From Atriophallophorus winterbourni (taxonomy: Eukaryota > Platyhelminthes > Trematoda > Plagiorchiida > Microphallidae), in NCBI GenBank assembly GCA_013407085.1, contig JACCGJ010023516.1:5001-69000 (forward strand): DNA of 64,000 nucleotides. Direction: 5' to 3'. The position numbers and the translations under genes were made by a program. Below are positions 34,990-46,939 of this stretch, piece after piece; the stretch's first letter is position 1, and every line of letters begins with the position of its first letter. Below the pieces are notes generated by a model. It had not been told where the DNA came from. It ran no database searches and was given only the letters and a program-made list of their open reading frames with translations.

Positions 34990-35485
34990 TATTAATATGA
35001 AAACCACTACCACCACAAATGACGAAGTGCTTTCTAAAACTGATCTATAGAACAGATTCACCCTACTAAGACAGCACCCTCTACGCTGGCTATGTCAGAA
35101 TGGGAAATGATCGTATTCTACTGTATGGTGAGTTGAAATATGGAGGTTGACCATAGCAGTTCAAAGACGTTCGCCAAATAAACACATAGACCCTACGAGT
35201 TGGGAAGAACTTAATCTTGACCGCTCAATTTGGAGGCATCATCTCCAAGCTGAGAACGAGCAGATGCTGGTCGCGGCTGTGTAGAATTCGATCATGCTGT
35301 CAGCGTGCAACTGCCATCAATCGGCCAAGTCGTTGTGAGCGCTGCGGGAGACATTTTCAGTCCCAAATCGGACTGTATAGTCATCTGGTACGCTGTGGAA
35401 CACGAAACCATCATGAACTTGTGATGTACCTCCGTGGTCGGTATCGACCGAATGAGTGCAACAACAACATCTCGGAAATCTAACT
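34990..35485 (+). mobile_element. RTE-like fragment with C2H2 tail finger
   Basis: Degenerate remains of NDEVLSKT then the RMGNDRI-like block lead into SRCERCGRHFQSQIGLYSHL and VRC, a C2H2 zinc finger with the ..C..C.R.F.S.IGL.SH spacing that ends many retroelements of this type. The finger region is the best preserved part. Confidence 0.7.
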
Positions 35486-35540
35486 AACATATGAGAAAAC
35501 TGGTCAGTCAAACGTGTTGCTAACATCCACAGAACTTACA

Positions 35541-35582
35541 CTCCGCGACCGGTTTCCGGCTGGTTGCTCTCGCCTGATGGAG
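35541..35582 (-). ncRNA. Hammerhead-like ribozyme motif, copy C
   Basis: On the - strand: CTCCAT pairs with GCGGAG (five of six positions, one G-T), AACCA loop, GAA, ACCGGT and C at the cleavage position. The core (CAGGCGA) is degraded. Both sides continue the repeat: the + strand GGTTTAGTGAGGCTT word and an AAACAAACTTAAGCTT word match copy A's flank. Confidence 0.45.
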
Positions 35583-35689
35583 AAACTGATATTAGGTTTA
35601 GTGAGGCTTGCGCACGTGCTAAACAAACTTAAGCTTTGAAGTCACCATTAAATAGGGCTCATATCACGAACAACAATGTTCAAGCACAT

Positions 35690-36420
35690 GATTATACAGT
35701 GATTCCTAATATAATGAGAAACTGCGCTTAAGCATAACAAAATGTCATACAGTCATTCATTTTTGCGATCGTTTCATTAAAATAGGTTCCTTTCTGAAGA
35801 TTTTGCCAATATTATCGAATATTAAACCCCAAATATAATAATAATCACCTAGCTTTCGATTCGACTACCGGAACAGAAAATGCTTGCAGCAATAAATTGA
35901 GCACAAATGATTCCGTAAGCAATATGCTGAATTCTCTCTAAAATCGTATTGATCGAATTTCACTCGACCACCCAGCTAGAGCGAGACAATCATCATTTAT
36001 TCTTGTAATTATTATTATTTATTCAAAGTACTTGATGTGGCCAATCAATCTTGCAAGATCACAATACCAAATGTACCATTTATTGACGGAACTAGGCCAT
36101 TGAACGAGATTTAATGTGGATTTGCACAATGCACCAGTCAAGGTAGTTGAACTTGGCACGAAGTAGAGGTGAACGGTTGTGTGCGTAACACGAACGAGAA
36201 CAGAGGCTGAACTTCGAAATGTTTGAGAAAGGCTTGATCGATAGCCGAACGAAACTCTGCGACCGAAACGTACTTTGGACTTAATTCAAATTAATATTAA
36301 CAAGTAAAGCTTGTTATAGGAACAAATTCCATCGAACACTGTATCCCAAATCCCTGTCAAGCCAGTGTTGGCGATACTGGCACATCCTTCGTGAACTTCT
36401 TTCGATTGAATGGCAGGTAA
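35690..36420. other. Intergenic AT-rich sequence
   Basis: Nothing recognised on either strand. Confidence 0.35.
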
Positions 36421-36429
36421 AATCTTTCA

Positions 36430-36672
36430 TGCTATTGAACTTTTAAAATACAGTGTAAATTGCAGTGTCATTCGCATTTTATAGTAAACGCAATGGATAT
36501 CTCGATTCACGTAAATGGTAAATACCGATTAACTTTTCCAAGTCACATAAAAAATTTCGATTTAGCTGAAAGGATGATTTTGAGTTTATCTGAGCATTAT
36601 TACACAGCTCTGAAACCGTATCAACATCAAGATCAAATTATGACAAATATTAGGTTTTTGACACATTGTTAA
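36430..36672 (+). CDS. Hypothetical small open frame
   Basis: An open frame continues the 36460 start upstream and ends TAA at 36670-36672. It reads SHFIVNAMDISIHVNGKYRL, then TFPSHIKNFDLAERMILSLS and EHYYTALKPYQHQDQ. Composition is protein-like and not transposon-like, but I recognise no family. There is no strong splice or promoter context. Chance remains possible in AT-rich DNA. Confidence 0.2.
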
Positions 36673-37700
36673 CTTGTACCTTCGCGTGCAACGTGTATTC
36701 ATCGATTACATAGACTTTCCACCCCAACATGTTGCGTGCAAATGACGCACACAAAATATAGTTCCGGTAAAAACTTGGCCTTAAAATAGACTACATAAGA
36801 TGGTTTGAATAGAGGTCAACCGTATCCGCGCAGAAAATCTTATATTACAGTGCTCCACTTTCCGCATTTTTTTCACCTTACATTTCATTTACACTTATAA
36901 GATCAGAGCATTGCAAATCAATCAAAATATGCTAATAAGTTAATCGATTTTTAAAGATCTATATTCACATTTCTTGAAATTCCTGAGAGTTTTTACAATG
37001 AATTTGTTCACTTCTCCTATGTGCATAATCAGTAATGTCAGGAAAGCATATTCATTTTGGATTTCCTGTGGAAAGAATTTCTGGCGATGTGTCGCGAAGA
37101 TAAGGTTTGATGTTATAGAAACTAAATCATCCATAAAAAATTGTTAAATATCTTGAAATATCAGACGTGTTTGGCTGCAGTTATCTAATCAAATGATAAT
37201 TACAGAAAGTGTAATTATGAATGCGGGCACAGGGAGGAAAATAAAATGGATTTCTCTTAGGGTTAGAGAGCAGGATTTCAATATAATAAACAATATTTAA
37301 TATTGATTCGATGACAAAATTACCATTTTGCATGACTTCATAGTTGAGAAATGCATGCGCACATAAAACTATTATTTTTGATACGAATGAATAATGTCAA
37401 TAATTTCTAATTGAAGGTAGCAAGCATCAACCTTCAATCGGACATTTACAACATTGCTATTGAAACAAAGAAACCACTATTCTGATATCAAGACAATTCA
37501 GTGGTTTCATCAAAGTGTTTTGTCAGTGTCGGAGATGCTTTGAACCTGTGACGATAATATTTTGTTATGCTCTCAGCGAAGTAGAAAAATTTAGATTAAA
37601 CAAAGATACCCGTTGGTAGAATGTAAGTGTGGAGGGTGGGAGCTATAAAATACTTTGGACAATTAAACCGTCTCAATACTTGTCACCAAAACAGTTATTT
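36673..37700. other. Intergenic AT-rich sequence
   Basis: Nothing recognised. A 64-codon - strand frame (36940-37134) shows no domain. Confidence 0.3.
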
Positions 37701-37718
37701 CGAAATCAATCCTTGTTT

Positions 37719-37760
37719 TGTGACTCTTTATGGGCAAACAACCCGAAACCGGCAGTGAAA
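37719..37760 (+). ncRNA. Degenerate hammerhead-like motif, copy G
   Basis: It retains AAACA, GAA, ACCGGC and A at the cleavage position in the same 42-base register. Only GAC/GTG-type pairing is left in helix I, and the core is lost. The sequence after it (GTGAAATGTAAATTCGG) matches the flank of copy D read on its own strand. Confidence 0.3.
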
Positions 37761-38334
37761 TGTAAATTCGGAAAAGTGCGCAAAAAAACGCACCAGCAAT
37801 TTCCAACGCTCAACTTGGGATCTTCCTCAGGTTAAAGTTCCACAGTATAGTTAACCACATGAAGCCATACAACAGTGGATTCAAAACCAAAAGATCACAT
37901 CCACAGTTTGAAGGCTTACTGGCCTAGATCATGTTGTCTCCACCTAATAAGGTCAAAGAACCCGAAACTGGGGTTTTAACGGGTAGAAACATCGCAAAAG
38001 TTGGATTCAGTGGTTTAAGGAACTCGTTTTAAACAAATAACCCTCGGAAAAAGTGTGAATTTACTGAGAACGTTGTAGTTTCACGTTTGCATTATAAGAA
38101 ATGCGAATGGAAAGGTACTCAGCGTCTGATTTCGATTTGTTATTTTGTATTAACAGATTGTGTTTTGACAAGTGACAAATCCAAACTCGCATGGAAGCCA
38201 GTAGTATGGGGTGAACAAGACCGTTTTATTGAACCAGATACCATTCACTTAACTACCTTACACGGTCTGCTACATTTTTCATTACTTTAACAATCACATG
38301 GGTGGTTGAGTATCAAAGCATAGTTTCGATGTCC

Positions 38335-39477
38335 CTAGTCTATATTAATTTTGACCGTGTTCAACATATTCGTACGTAAGAACGTTATTTTAAAATGCTT
38401 AGGACCGATGCTCTTATAAGTCGTAGATTTGGGGATGCGGAACGTGCCCGTCACAGCTACATCATGCAAGCCATGTATATAACTGAGGAATCTCCATTGT
38501 AGCTGATCGTTTTTACAATGCACTGCTTTATCAGATGCTTCATCAGCTTCTGCGACTCCCCAAAGGATTAAACTTCGATCATCCCTCTGCTTCATTTGGG
38601 CTTGTTGCTGAGCGTTTCGGGCCCTTTCCCACCAGGGCACATCTGCGAAGATCTCCGAAGGTCTCCGAAAAGCGGACAATAAGATGTTTTCAAGATCGCT
38701 TTCAGAGTTGACCGTGATTTTAGCAGTCTTGACTGGTCCAGATTTGAGGAAGTGAGTTTACGATTCGATCGTATCAATGATAGTGGCTCAACTGGCTATA
38801 AGTCCATGCTGCTGCACAACCTTCTCCATTCTTCATTATCGTGCTTTAGCCTGTCCCCTAGTAAGGTGACACTCTTTTCCTTTATGTTGTTGCAATTCAC
38901 GCTTAGTACACCGGTAATTTTGGTTTTGAACCTGAGGGTTTCGCTGAACCTTCAGATGAGCAGGTGGCTTTGGCTCCGTAATTTCTTGCGGACCAGGGAA
39001 GTTTTGGGCAGACAGGCCTTTAACCGTCGTGTTTGTAAAGGTGGCGTCTTGACGAAAAGAACGCTCTTCAAGATTCTCCGGCACATTTACAACAGCACAA
39101 ACTTTATCTTGAACCATCTACGAAGATGAAGCTTTTATCTGACTGGTATATCGTCAGTGGTTTCCGGTTAATCTAAATCTATACGGGCAAACTGGGAATT
39201 CTGAGCGGTGACCAGAGTCTATAACAATGCCATCAACGTTTGTATGCCGAGGTTTAGAGCTCGGGTTGTTTGACGAGCAGCTAAATTTGCGGTTGCGTAC
39301 ACCGGGCATGTTTTCATCATTCGGGATCGATATCGCCTCCGGGGTCAATGATTTGTCAAATTTTGCTTGACACGCATGGGAACAGTTTTGACACGTGACA
39401 GATTTGACCTTAACGCTGACGAAGTTCTTGCATGTTTCGCTAACGTCAGATCGTTTCATGTTAACGGGGGCAAACAA
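38335..39477 (-). mobile_element. CR1-like ORF1 remnant (RRM-like block and Cys/His motif)
   Basis: On the - strand, frameshifted segments run in order. First SDVSETCKNFVSVKVK with VTCQNCSHACQAKF, a Cys/His cluster. Then a basic linker. Then PSEIFADVPWWERARNAQQ, DRSLILWGVAEADEAS and GTFRIPKSTTYKSIGPKHFK, the last resembling the RRM-like part of non-LTR ORF1 proteins (RSLI.GVPE, R.GK..RP.KV.F). No matching ORF2 follows on this strand. Assignment to a CR1-like ORF1 is inference from layout. Confidence 0.5.
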
Positions 39478-39939
39478 AAGTACAAATCAGTGCACAAAAA
39501 TCGATAAGACTGGGGTTGGTTTGTGTGGTATTGGGCGGAGTTGACGGAAAGTGACGAGTTGTTGTTGGCGTAAAATTGATTTCACGTTGGATATTTCTCC
39601 GAGTAGTTCCCGACAGTGGTGAACACGATGGGTTGATCTAACAGCAGAACCACAAAAGCGATTCAACTAAACGAACGAACTGCAGAAAATCCACAGTTGA
39701 CGCACACAAAGAACGACACGTCGTAGATGGATAATTCTCGTATGAGTAGATCAGTCGTAGCACACTTTCAGATAGATATCCAAAAATTAAACCGATCGGA
39801 TGAAAACTATGAAAGTTATATTCGAAAATATCGTAGTTCAAAATTAATCCAACCGCAGATCACGATGCTCAAATTGTGTGGTGTAGCCTTACACAAGAGT
39901 TACCGGATATTTGAGGCTCTACAATACGCCAGAGAGATG

Positions 39940-40015
39940 CGTAGCTCTCAAATATTGCAGTCTCTGACTGTGCGGCACTGTGCCTAGATCAGGCTTGTGC
40001 TTACATACCATATCA
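39940..40015 (+). repeat. Fragment of a roughly 206-bp dispersed repeat
   Basis: TGCAGTCTCTGACTGTGCGG then a GCACTGTGCCTAGATCAGG word and CTTGTGCTTACATACCA match the tandem copies near 60.9-61.2 kb and the reverse copy near 48.9 kb. Confidence 0.65.
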
Positions 40016-40079
40016 TACCATACCATGGGGGACCCCAACCTTCCTTATCTTTTTGCTATATCAGATCATCTATCTAAAC

Positions 40080-42355
40080 ACTTTCGATCGTAAATTCCGT
40101 GAGCTGATCGACATGCATAACCATTTGTCCGACATAGCTCCCAGAAGAGGATCAGAGTTGCCGTCCGTTTTGGATTAAATCTTTACTCCTGAGACCGAGG
40201 CAGTTGAAGGTGATGACTACATTGCCTCCCTCGGTCGGAGTGATCACATTGTGCTAGGCTTCAAATATGTATGTAGCACTAGATCAGTATGTGAGTCAGC
40301 AAACTATTCAAGAGGATCGAGTAGGCGCTTGGGTAAGTAAATTGGCGAGTGCTTGACTATCACAACACCAAAACACACTGCACCGCACTCACAGAAAGCT
40401 TTCTTTCAAACATATGTCAAAATTCGTGATTTTCGATAAACGACGGACAAGCGACTTTCGCTTTAATCTTCATAGTCGCACGAAAAAATGGATCGGGTAA
40501 AGGAACTCTGCTTGGGTTCAACAGAGAAATACGAGGACCGATGCTTCTTGGCAACAGTTTTGCAGAATTCGAAACGCAGTGAACACTCTAATAAAGGAAG
40601 ACAAGCAAAATTACCATCGCTTTCTATCTTTGAAAATGGAAGGAAATCCTAAATTGCTATATCAGATTGTCAATGCTCGATCGAACGTGAAACCAGGGGT
40701 TTCCTGTGCTAACTGAGGTTGGATTAACAGTCTCAGCAAAGGAAACAGCTGATGCGCTCGCTTAATTTTAAGTATTTAGTCCGTTACTGATTACATTGAC
40801 TGAAGACTTACCACCGTAAACTTTGACGCAGCAGCTAACTGAGATCGAGGTCAAATCAGCGATTATACAAAGACATTTGTGTCGAATGAACTCTAGGAAA
40901 TCCCCTGGAGTGGCGGAATCACACCAACTGTACTGAAATCCTGTGACCATCACCTGTGTGAACCATTAAGTGAATTGTTTAAACATACTCTAACTGAAGG
41001 TGTGGAAAACAGAGGTAATTTCATCTATCTACAAGAGTGGTAGACCTTCAGATCCTGCAAACTACCGTCCTATCACCTTGCTTCCTGTGATATCCAAAGT
41101 TCTAGAGCGTATAGTGACGGAAAAATAGTGCATCACTTAGAATCACAAAATATACTATCTGTAGTGCAGCATCGTTTTCGTAAATCTCGCTCATGCTTGG
41201 CAAACTTGTTGACATTTTATCGCGTGGACCATTCTATACACCTGAGCAAGCTGCAGGATATTGGTATAATTGGGTGCTTTCTTATCTGGCTGAGAAGCTA
41301 CCATCTTGATCGCAAGGCAACTGTACGTATCGATAGTGTGATATCTAGGGAAATCGAAGCCATTAGCGATGCCCCACAAGGCTCGGTACTTGGTCCGGTT
41401 CTCTTTTTGGTCTAATGACCTTCCGAAACTTGTCACAGCCAAAATGGTTCTCTTTGCGGATAATGCTAAGCTTTGGATACGAATCACGTCAAACGTGGAC
41501 TGTTTGTGCTTACAAATAGGTAAAGGTTTCCCATTCTCCTACAACCTTGGATCGCAACAACTGAAATGGACAACAACAGAAAAGGACCTCGGTTTATGGA
41601 TTAGTCTTAAGAATAGCATGCAATGCGAAGCAGTGTACAAGCAAGCTAGCCGCATGCTAGGTATGCTTCGGCGTATTTTAGGATGGGTTCCCGTATAACA
41701 TTCTCCGTGCTCACAAATATATGCATTAACCCAGTGCAAGCTTGGGCACCATGGCCGAAAAAGAACATCAAGCTGCTCGAGAGGATTTATCACAGAGAAA
41801 AAAATGTTTGGCTGTCTCCGCAACCTACCATATAAGGGTCGACTGGTTCATCTTAATTTGGATACACTGCCTCGCAGACGGGTTCGATTGGATCTAATCC
41901 TAACTTACAAAATAATGAATTCAAAGATTCACCCTCTGAGGCATCTATTTCGCCTCCGGTCAAGCCATTCCACACGTACTCACCCACTGGCATTTGATAT
42001 TCCATATTCTCACAGGAACTGCCGTCGGTACTTCTATACGGTGCGCGTTTGTTTCTTATGGAACTCCCTACCGTCAGATGTTGTACAATCATATGGTGAA
42101 GGGATTTTCGGGAAAAAATTGGATATATTTATGCGTTGTAATTCACACCCTACATCCCGTTTTATACAACACGACATTTTTCCTAACGAATATTTTTCCA
42201 TCATACCAAGACAATACATGACTTTTTTTCTAACTGCAAGAAGTGCCGATCATCCCAACGCCTCAAAATTTTATATTTATTTTTTTCTTATACGAATATC
42301 TATGGTGTTGTGAAGCTACAAGCTTTTTATACAATAAATTCTTGAATCTTGACGG
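40080..42355 (+). mobile_element. CR1-like retrotransposon ORF2 remnant, endonuclease end to 3' tail
   Basis: In order: the endonuclease C-terminus (RRGSELPSVLD, then SLGRSDHIVLGFKYVC), RT start (SDPANYRPITLLPVISKVLE), QHRFRKSRSCLANLL, DAPQGSVLGPVLFLV, a mutated active-site box FADN, YNLGSQQLKWTTTEKDLGLW, then NCRRYFYTVRVCFLWNSLP and a 3' tail ending CTTGAATCTTGAC. The region that should hold the first RT aspartate (YLDMSKAFD) is deleted. Many frameshifts. It is one of the longest copies here but not functional. Confidence 0.85.
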
Positions 42356-43612
42356 TGTTAAACGACTGGACCCGAGCGGTTGATGAAGGAGCTAGCTTCC
42401 ACGCTTGCTATCTGGATATGTCTAAAGCTTTTGACCGACGACGACTACAGAAGCTGAAGCCGATGGGTATCAGCGGACAGCTACTCGTATGGCTAGAAAG
42501 TTACCTTAGTGGGTACAAGGCGATCGTTCGAAACAACGGGGTACATTCACTGGTCATTAATGCCTCTAATGTCTTACCGCAAGGTTCCGTCCTCAGGCCA
42601 GAACTTTTGTTGGTTTACATCAACGCCCTACCAGAGACGCTCTCATGCAAGGTGATTCACTTTGCTGATGATATTAAACTTTGAACTCGGAGAAAATCAT
42701 CTGCTGACTGTGTACAGCTGCAAAGTGATTTAGATGCTCTCCGTGAATGGACGGTACAGAATAAGCTACCATTCAATTTCCAAAAAATGAAAGGTATTGA
42801 AAATTGGTAAGCAATTCCAGTACCAATATCACTTTGTGCAGAGAATTTTTAGCTGGACTGAGTCAGAAAGGGATCTTGGTGTTTGGGTATGAGGCAGCCT
42901 GAAGAACAGTCAGCATTGTGAGGTCATCTACAAGCGTGCTTCCAAGCTTCTAGGTGTGCTGCGACGTATTTTCAGAACTTTCGCGCCTGGAACTTTGTTC
43001 ACCATCACGAAAGCCTACTTAATTCCAACCATGGAGCATGCATCACAAGCTTGGACTCCGTGGTTAAAAAATGATATGCTATTGCTTGATAAAATATACC
43101 ATCGTGCAACCAAACTCGTAAGTGGTTTCCGGAAACTAACGTACGAGGAACGATAGCAAAAACTGAGACTCCTACTCCCTTCAAAGAAACCTTCGAAGTG
43201 ATGTGATGCTAACATACAAAATATTAAATACCCCACATCATCCATTAAAACATTTATTAGAATACGTGGGTCACAGCATACACTCAGCGACGCTACAAAT
43301 TCCCCACTCCCGTATCAGCTGTCGCCGACATTTTTATTCTGTACGTGTCTGTTTCCCTTTGGAATGCCCTCCCCGAAACTATTGTCTTCGCTCCCAGCGT
43401 CGAAACTTGTATTCGAAATTTGGACACTTATTTGTTACATAACGATTTAACGACACCTGTGTATTGACTCATGGTAAGTATTCAACTGGACTATACTTGA
43501 CATTACATAATTATTTTTATTCCTTTTTCATGAATGATTATTTACTATGATATGGTAATTGTGAAGCTATGTGCTTTTTGTGGCCATAGATTATTGAATC
43601 TTGAGATATCAA
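42346..43612 (+). mobile_element. Second CR1-like copy, directly downstream
   Basis: It starts inside the RT domain (VLNDWTRAVDEGASFHACY) with YLDMSKAFD and the catalytic box HFADDIKL, continues to LRRIFRTFAPGTLF and HASQAWTPWLKND, and ends with GTGAAGCTATGTGCTTTTTG and ATTATTGAATCTTGA. Its 5' truncation point coincides with the 3' end of the preceding copy. Frameshifts after FADD. Confidence 0.8.
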
Positions 43613-43619
43613 TCATTTC

Positions 43620-44560
43620 CTGCAAAAATATGTAATCTTACAAAGTAACACTCTGGCTGGTCGCAAATGTAAAACGTTAAAAGTTGTCCGTAGCCTAGAA
43701 AAGGACATTAGGCCCCCAACTACATTCCTCCCCTCGTCCAAAATTTAACAGGCTATGCACCTGCCTTTCCAATCAATGACCTGAATAACATGCATCGACT
43801 GAAGTCATAAATAATACGGAACTTCACCAAAATTATACGCGCGTTTTAAGTTGCTTTTTCGGGCAGTAATCGGATGCGAAAGAACAAGAATGGACAGGTA
43901 ATGGTTCTGCTGCGAGTGGTGATACAGTTATAGTTGAAAAGTCTTGTGACGCTAAATGATGTAGCTTACAAACAAACCCGGTGAGATTTAAATAAATGGC
44001 ACCACAAAAACAAATTTGATGGCGTACGACAACGTGACAGGCAGTTAATCGAATCGGTTCTGTTAAATTTACTGAATCGGGAGGACGAGATCATTTATTA
44101 ACAAAATTCACAAAGGAGGAAATCGTCTGATCGATTCGAAAACAATAATAAATGAGCAACGCTTGAACCACATCGGTGGTTTTTGAGCTCAAACATTTCT
44201 ATGGATGATACGTAACTCATCTGACATGCAAAATGAAAGCATCAAATGTGTGTCAAATCATTTGATGATAGTTATTTTGGCGACGCGCTGAATTCGTTGA
44301 AAAATCGATAGTAAGATATCTGTTTTCCTGCTATTTCATAAAAAACCCAGGATCCAAGATTTATGGTGAAAAAAGTAAATATAAACGTTAAAAAACCGTA
44401 CTTTCATGTTTCGATCCATGTGGTTCGAAGGAAGAATGAAAAAATCGCTTGTTTGACATGTACTACGGAAATGTCGGTCGGAACATTGAGAAATGTTTTG
44501 TCCACGTGCGTGTGTCTAACAGAAGCACTGATAAAAGTGATGTGTTGCCCACATCCCCCG
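43620..44560. other. Intergenic sequence
   Basis: No genes recognised. A + strand frame (44363-44617) overlaps the hammerhead-like repeat and is not convincing. Confidence 0.35.
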
Positions 44561-44568
44561 AAATTACA

Positions 44569-44610
44569 CTTCACTGCCGGTTTCTGGCTGTTTGCCGTCA
44601 TTAGGTGGAG
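44569..44610 (-). ncRNA. Hammerhead-like ribozyme motif, copy D
   Basis: On the - strand: CTCCAC pairs with GTGAAG at five of six positions. The core is CTAATGA (one change from CTGATGA, keeping C3 and U4). GGC/GCC helix II has an AAACA loop, followed by GAA, ACCGGC and A at the cleavage position. The change in the last base of ACCGGT (U16.1 position) would impair cleavage. Confidence 0.5.
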
Positions 44611-44689
44611 ACAGTAAGATTAGGTTCAGTGAGCCTTGAAAGCACTGATAGTTTTCAGTGAACTGACCTAACCGATTGGAACCAAATTT

Positions 44690-46331
44690 ATTTGCGGTTT
44701 CATGCTACTGCAATCATCAGGTAATTCAAAGTTTTGATGGTTCACAAAGCAAATACTTTACATTAACCATGGATTAAAAATATAGGGAATGCATAAACAC
44801 AACATAAATGTTTTTTCAATATGGAAAATCAGCTTGTGTATTCAGGTGCGAAATTTTAGCCTTGAACATGTTCAGGCTTGATGCACAAGCGATATGTGGG
44901 CGTACAGAGTTCCATATAAAACAAACTCGGACAGCAAAGAAGAACCTTCGACAATTTGATCTAGAATGTGGAGTAATTAACTTGTAGCCCTGAGATCTGC
45001 TACCACGTGCTTCTTGAAACAGGTGTTTAAGTGGGCGATCCACTGTATGCAGAATGTTGAACAGCAGGATCAAGTTAACCCTGAAACGACGGTACGAAAA
45101 GTCAAGCAGGTTCAAAGTTGCAATCCTCTCCTCGTATAGTCCGGTCACCAATTTTGTAGCGCGGTGGTATATGCGTTTCAGCAAGGTCATATCCTTTTGT
45201 AACGATGGGGACCATGCTTGAACAGCGTACACTATTGTTGGCCTGATATAAGTGTTAATTATCCGTGGGATTATCTGCTTTGTGAAAATACCGAAGATCC
45301 TTCTGAGCAGTGCTAAACTTTGGCAGGACGTTTTGTATATCACAGAATACCGCTGTGAAGACTTCAAGTTACTGCTAATCCATACAGCCAGATCTCTCTT
45401 TTCCACCCATGAAAGTTGCTGAGATCCCAGATAGTATGTGAATTGGAATGATTTAACGACGTTTAACATTTTACATTTATGGATGTTGAATGGTAGGCAG
45501 TTTCGTAAGGACCACGTATGCAGTGGTGCGTACGCCATCCCAGACTTTGATGTCATCCGCAAATAAAATGATTTTGCTGCGTACTATTTCAGGTATATCG
45601 TTCGCGTACACCAGGAGGAGTAATGGCCCCAAAATTGAGCCTTGAGCTATGCCACTTGTAATTTCTACTGGGCTGGATAGTGCCCTATCAACTCTAACCC
45701 TGATAACTACCAGGTAAGCAATCATGTATCCAAGCCAATAATCTGTCACACACCCCGAGCTGCTCCAATTTTGTAGCAGTATGCTGCGGTTAACACGGTC
45801 AAAAGCTTTAGACATATCCAAGTAACAAGCATGGATAGGGTATCCATTATCCACGGCTCGAGTCCAGTTATCATGAGTTATGAGAAAATTGGTGAGGCAG
45901 AAGTGTGTTGTTCTGAATCCGTGCTGTGCGATGGAAAGAAGTTTATTTGGTTCCAAATTTTTGATAAGTTCGTCAGCTACAAATCGTTCGAGAAGTTTAG
46001 AGACCACTGGCAAAAACATGACTGGTCTGTAGCTAGACACATCGGATCGGTTCCCGCCTTTGTATATCTGAGTGATCAATCCACTTTTCCAGTCAGTAGG
46101 AAACTTGCTACAACTCAGTCAGGTTGAAAAGATCAGTGGTGAGAATAGAGCATGGGCGAATTGTTTTAGGACAAAAGGTGTTATTTCATCAGCACCCGGG
46201 AATCTGATACATATATGGTGGCGTTCGACAGAAACAATGAAATGTACAAAACGGGTAGGGAACAGTGAGAAATAAGAAAAGTGAATAATTTTTGTCCATT
46301 CACACACGTAGTTTTTATTGATTTTTTTCAA
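44690..46331 (-). mobile_element. CR1-like retrotransposon ORF2 (RT domain to 3' end)
   Basis: This is the best preserved RT in the window. On the - strand: HHICIRFPGADEITPFVLKQ, KSGLITQIYKGGNRSDVSSY and RPVMFLPVVSKLLERFVADE, then QHGFRTTHFCLTNFL, HACYLDMSKAFDRVNRSILL, GIAQGSILGPLLLLVYANDI, ILFADDIKVW, YYLGSQQLSWVEKRDLAVW, SRSNCRRFFFAVRVCFIWNS. Catalytic D (KAFD) and FADD are intact. At least two frameshifts break it (near 46120 and at 45477-45562). It is 5'-truncated: no endonuclease. Confidence 0.88.
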
Positions 46332-46358
46332 ATTAGTTTATGACCCATAGAAAGAATG

Positions 46359-46800
46359 TCAGGGGAGAATAGAGATGATGCACCCTTTCCATTGATGTCG
46401 GTTCATTGCCATCACCTTCCAGGCAAGCGCGCTCGTCCAACCTTGGCTAAACCAGAAGTGCGCCTTTTCAAGCCACTCTTCCAAGTTAGTGACTGACCAC
46501 CAGCCACTTTTTTCCAGTCTGTACCAGCTGACGCATAAAGCGCTCGGCGTGGTAAGCGTTCGGGTTTCATGGGCAGGACGTGCCCCAACCAGCGGAGACG
46601 ACATCAGTTAATGGCTGTCTGGGGGCTAGTGCCGTTGCTTCCTAAGACGTGGCGCCTGACCTCAGAGTTGCACACCGAACGTGAGCAATCCTTCGCAGAC
46701 AACGTTGGTCGAAGACCTAAAGCCTTCTAACATCTGCGCGAACTGTCCAACATTCACTCCCGTATAGCAATACTGTCCTTACCGAGGTGATATAGATGTG
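46359..46800 (-). mobile_element. RTE-like fragment, second family (C-terminal end)
   Basis: On the - strand, shifted frames give RLRWLGHVLPM, LPRRALCVSWYRLEKSGWWS then VTNLEEWLEKAHF and NRHQWKGCIISIL. This is the (R)WLGHVLRM...LPRRALF...NR.QWR.CC-type tail seen in trematode retroelements. Confidence 0.6.
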
Positions 46801-46939
46801 ATGCCCTTCGGCCCAAGACTAGCAAAGGATGAACCGCTAATTAAATTTCTACACAAATAAAAAAGCAATCAGTCGTAAATCGAAACCGAAAACGTTTTTC
46901 ACCAATCCAACACCAGAAAACGTAGATCAGCAGTACCTT

